Assembly: GCA_943325425.2 (NCBI GenBank)
Contig: CALPPJ020000091.1
Coordinates: 1 to 6,183 of the forward strand
Direction of reading: 5' to 3'
Length of the DNA stretch: 6,183 nucleotides
DNA from: Bifidobacterium breve
Lineage (GTDB): Bacteria; Actinomycetota; Acidimicrobiia; Acidimicrobiales; Ilumatobacteraceae
Shown: positions 6,174 through 6,183 of the stretch, piece by piece
Numbering within the stretch: the first letter of the stretch is position 1
Layout: the number at the start of each line of letters is the position of its first letter
Translations under genes and position numbers: made by a program
The notes under the pieces: model-generated
What the model saw: the letters and a program-made list of their open reading frames with translations, nothing else
Database searches by the model: none
Told to the model about the DNA's origin: nothing

Positions 6174-6183
6174 GGTCAGTCCA

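Noticed and set aside
1..6183. CRISPR array, tRNA, rRNA, insertion sequence or attachment site
   Set aside because: I saw no regularly spaced repeats, no tRNA-like cloverleaf, no transposase or integrase motif and no terminal inverted repeats.

Overview
The window carries five protein-coding genes, packed tightly on both strands. It has no RNA gene, insertion sequence or CRISPR array that I can see. The most likely host is an actinobacterium of moderate GC content, possibly of the Acidimicrobiia type. This is inference from protein resemblance: the CRP/FNR regulator looks like the actinobacterial GlxR/Rv3676 group, the large ATPase is of the EccC/EssC type, and ispD is typical of the MEP pathway used by these bacteria.

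Layout from left to right. (1) ispD on the minus strand, cut by the left edge so that only its N-terminal 162 codons are present. (2) A CRP/FNR-type regulator on the plus strand, divergent from ispD, with only 21 bp between the start codons. (3) A large minus-strand gene for a membrane ATPase (FHA domain, two membrane helices, a degenerate ATPase-like module, then three FtsK/SpoIIIE-type ATPase modules). Its 3' end overlaps the 3' end of the CRP gene by 33 bp, tail to tail. (4) A plus-strand gene, divergent from the ATPase across about 101 bp, for a 260-residue protein with a C-terminal helix-turn-helix like region 4 of sigma-70 factors. (5) A minus-strand Nudix hydrolase of the NUDT19-like type, convergent with gene 4 across 8 bp. 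Its reading frame stays open to the right edge, so its true start may lie outside.

Genes 1, 2 and 5 look like ordinary housekeeping or regulatory genes. The part that most deserves a second look is genes 3 and 4. The ATPase resembles the motor of type VII secretion systems (EccC/EssC). It stands alone here, with no WXG100 substrate, EccB, EccD, EccE or mycosin beside it, and it is paired head to head with a putative sigma-like regulator. Its FHA domain lacks residues normally needed to bind phosphothreonine, and its last ATPase module has Arg in place of the Walker A Lys. Whether this is an undescribed secretion or DNA-pumping system cannot be settled from this window.

Both divergent intergenic regions show symmetry that includes the start codons. 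CATACGG and CCGTATG frame the ispD/CRP gap, and TCATGGCGC and GCGCCATGA frame the ATPase/sigma-like gap. Of the start codons, only that of the CRP gene has a reasonable Shine-Dalgarno-like sequence.
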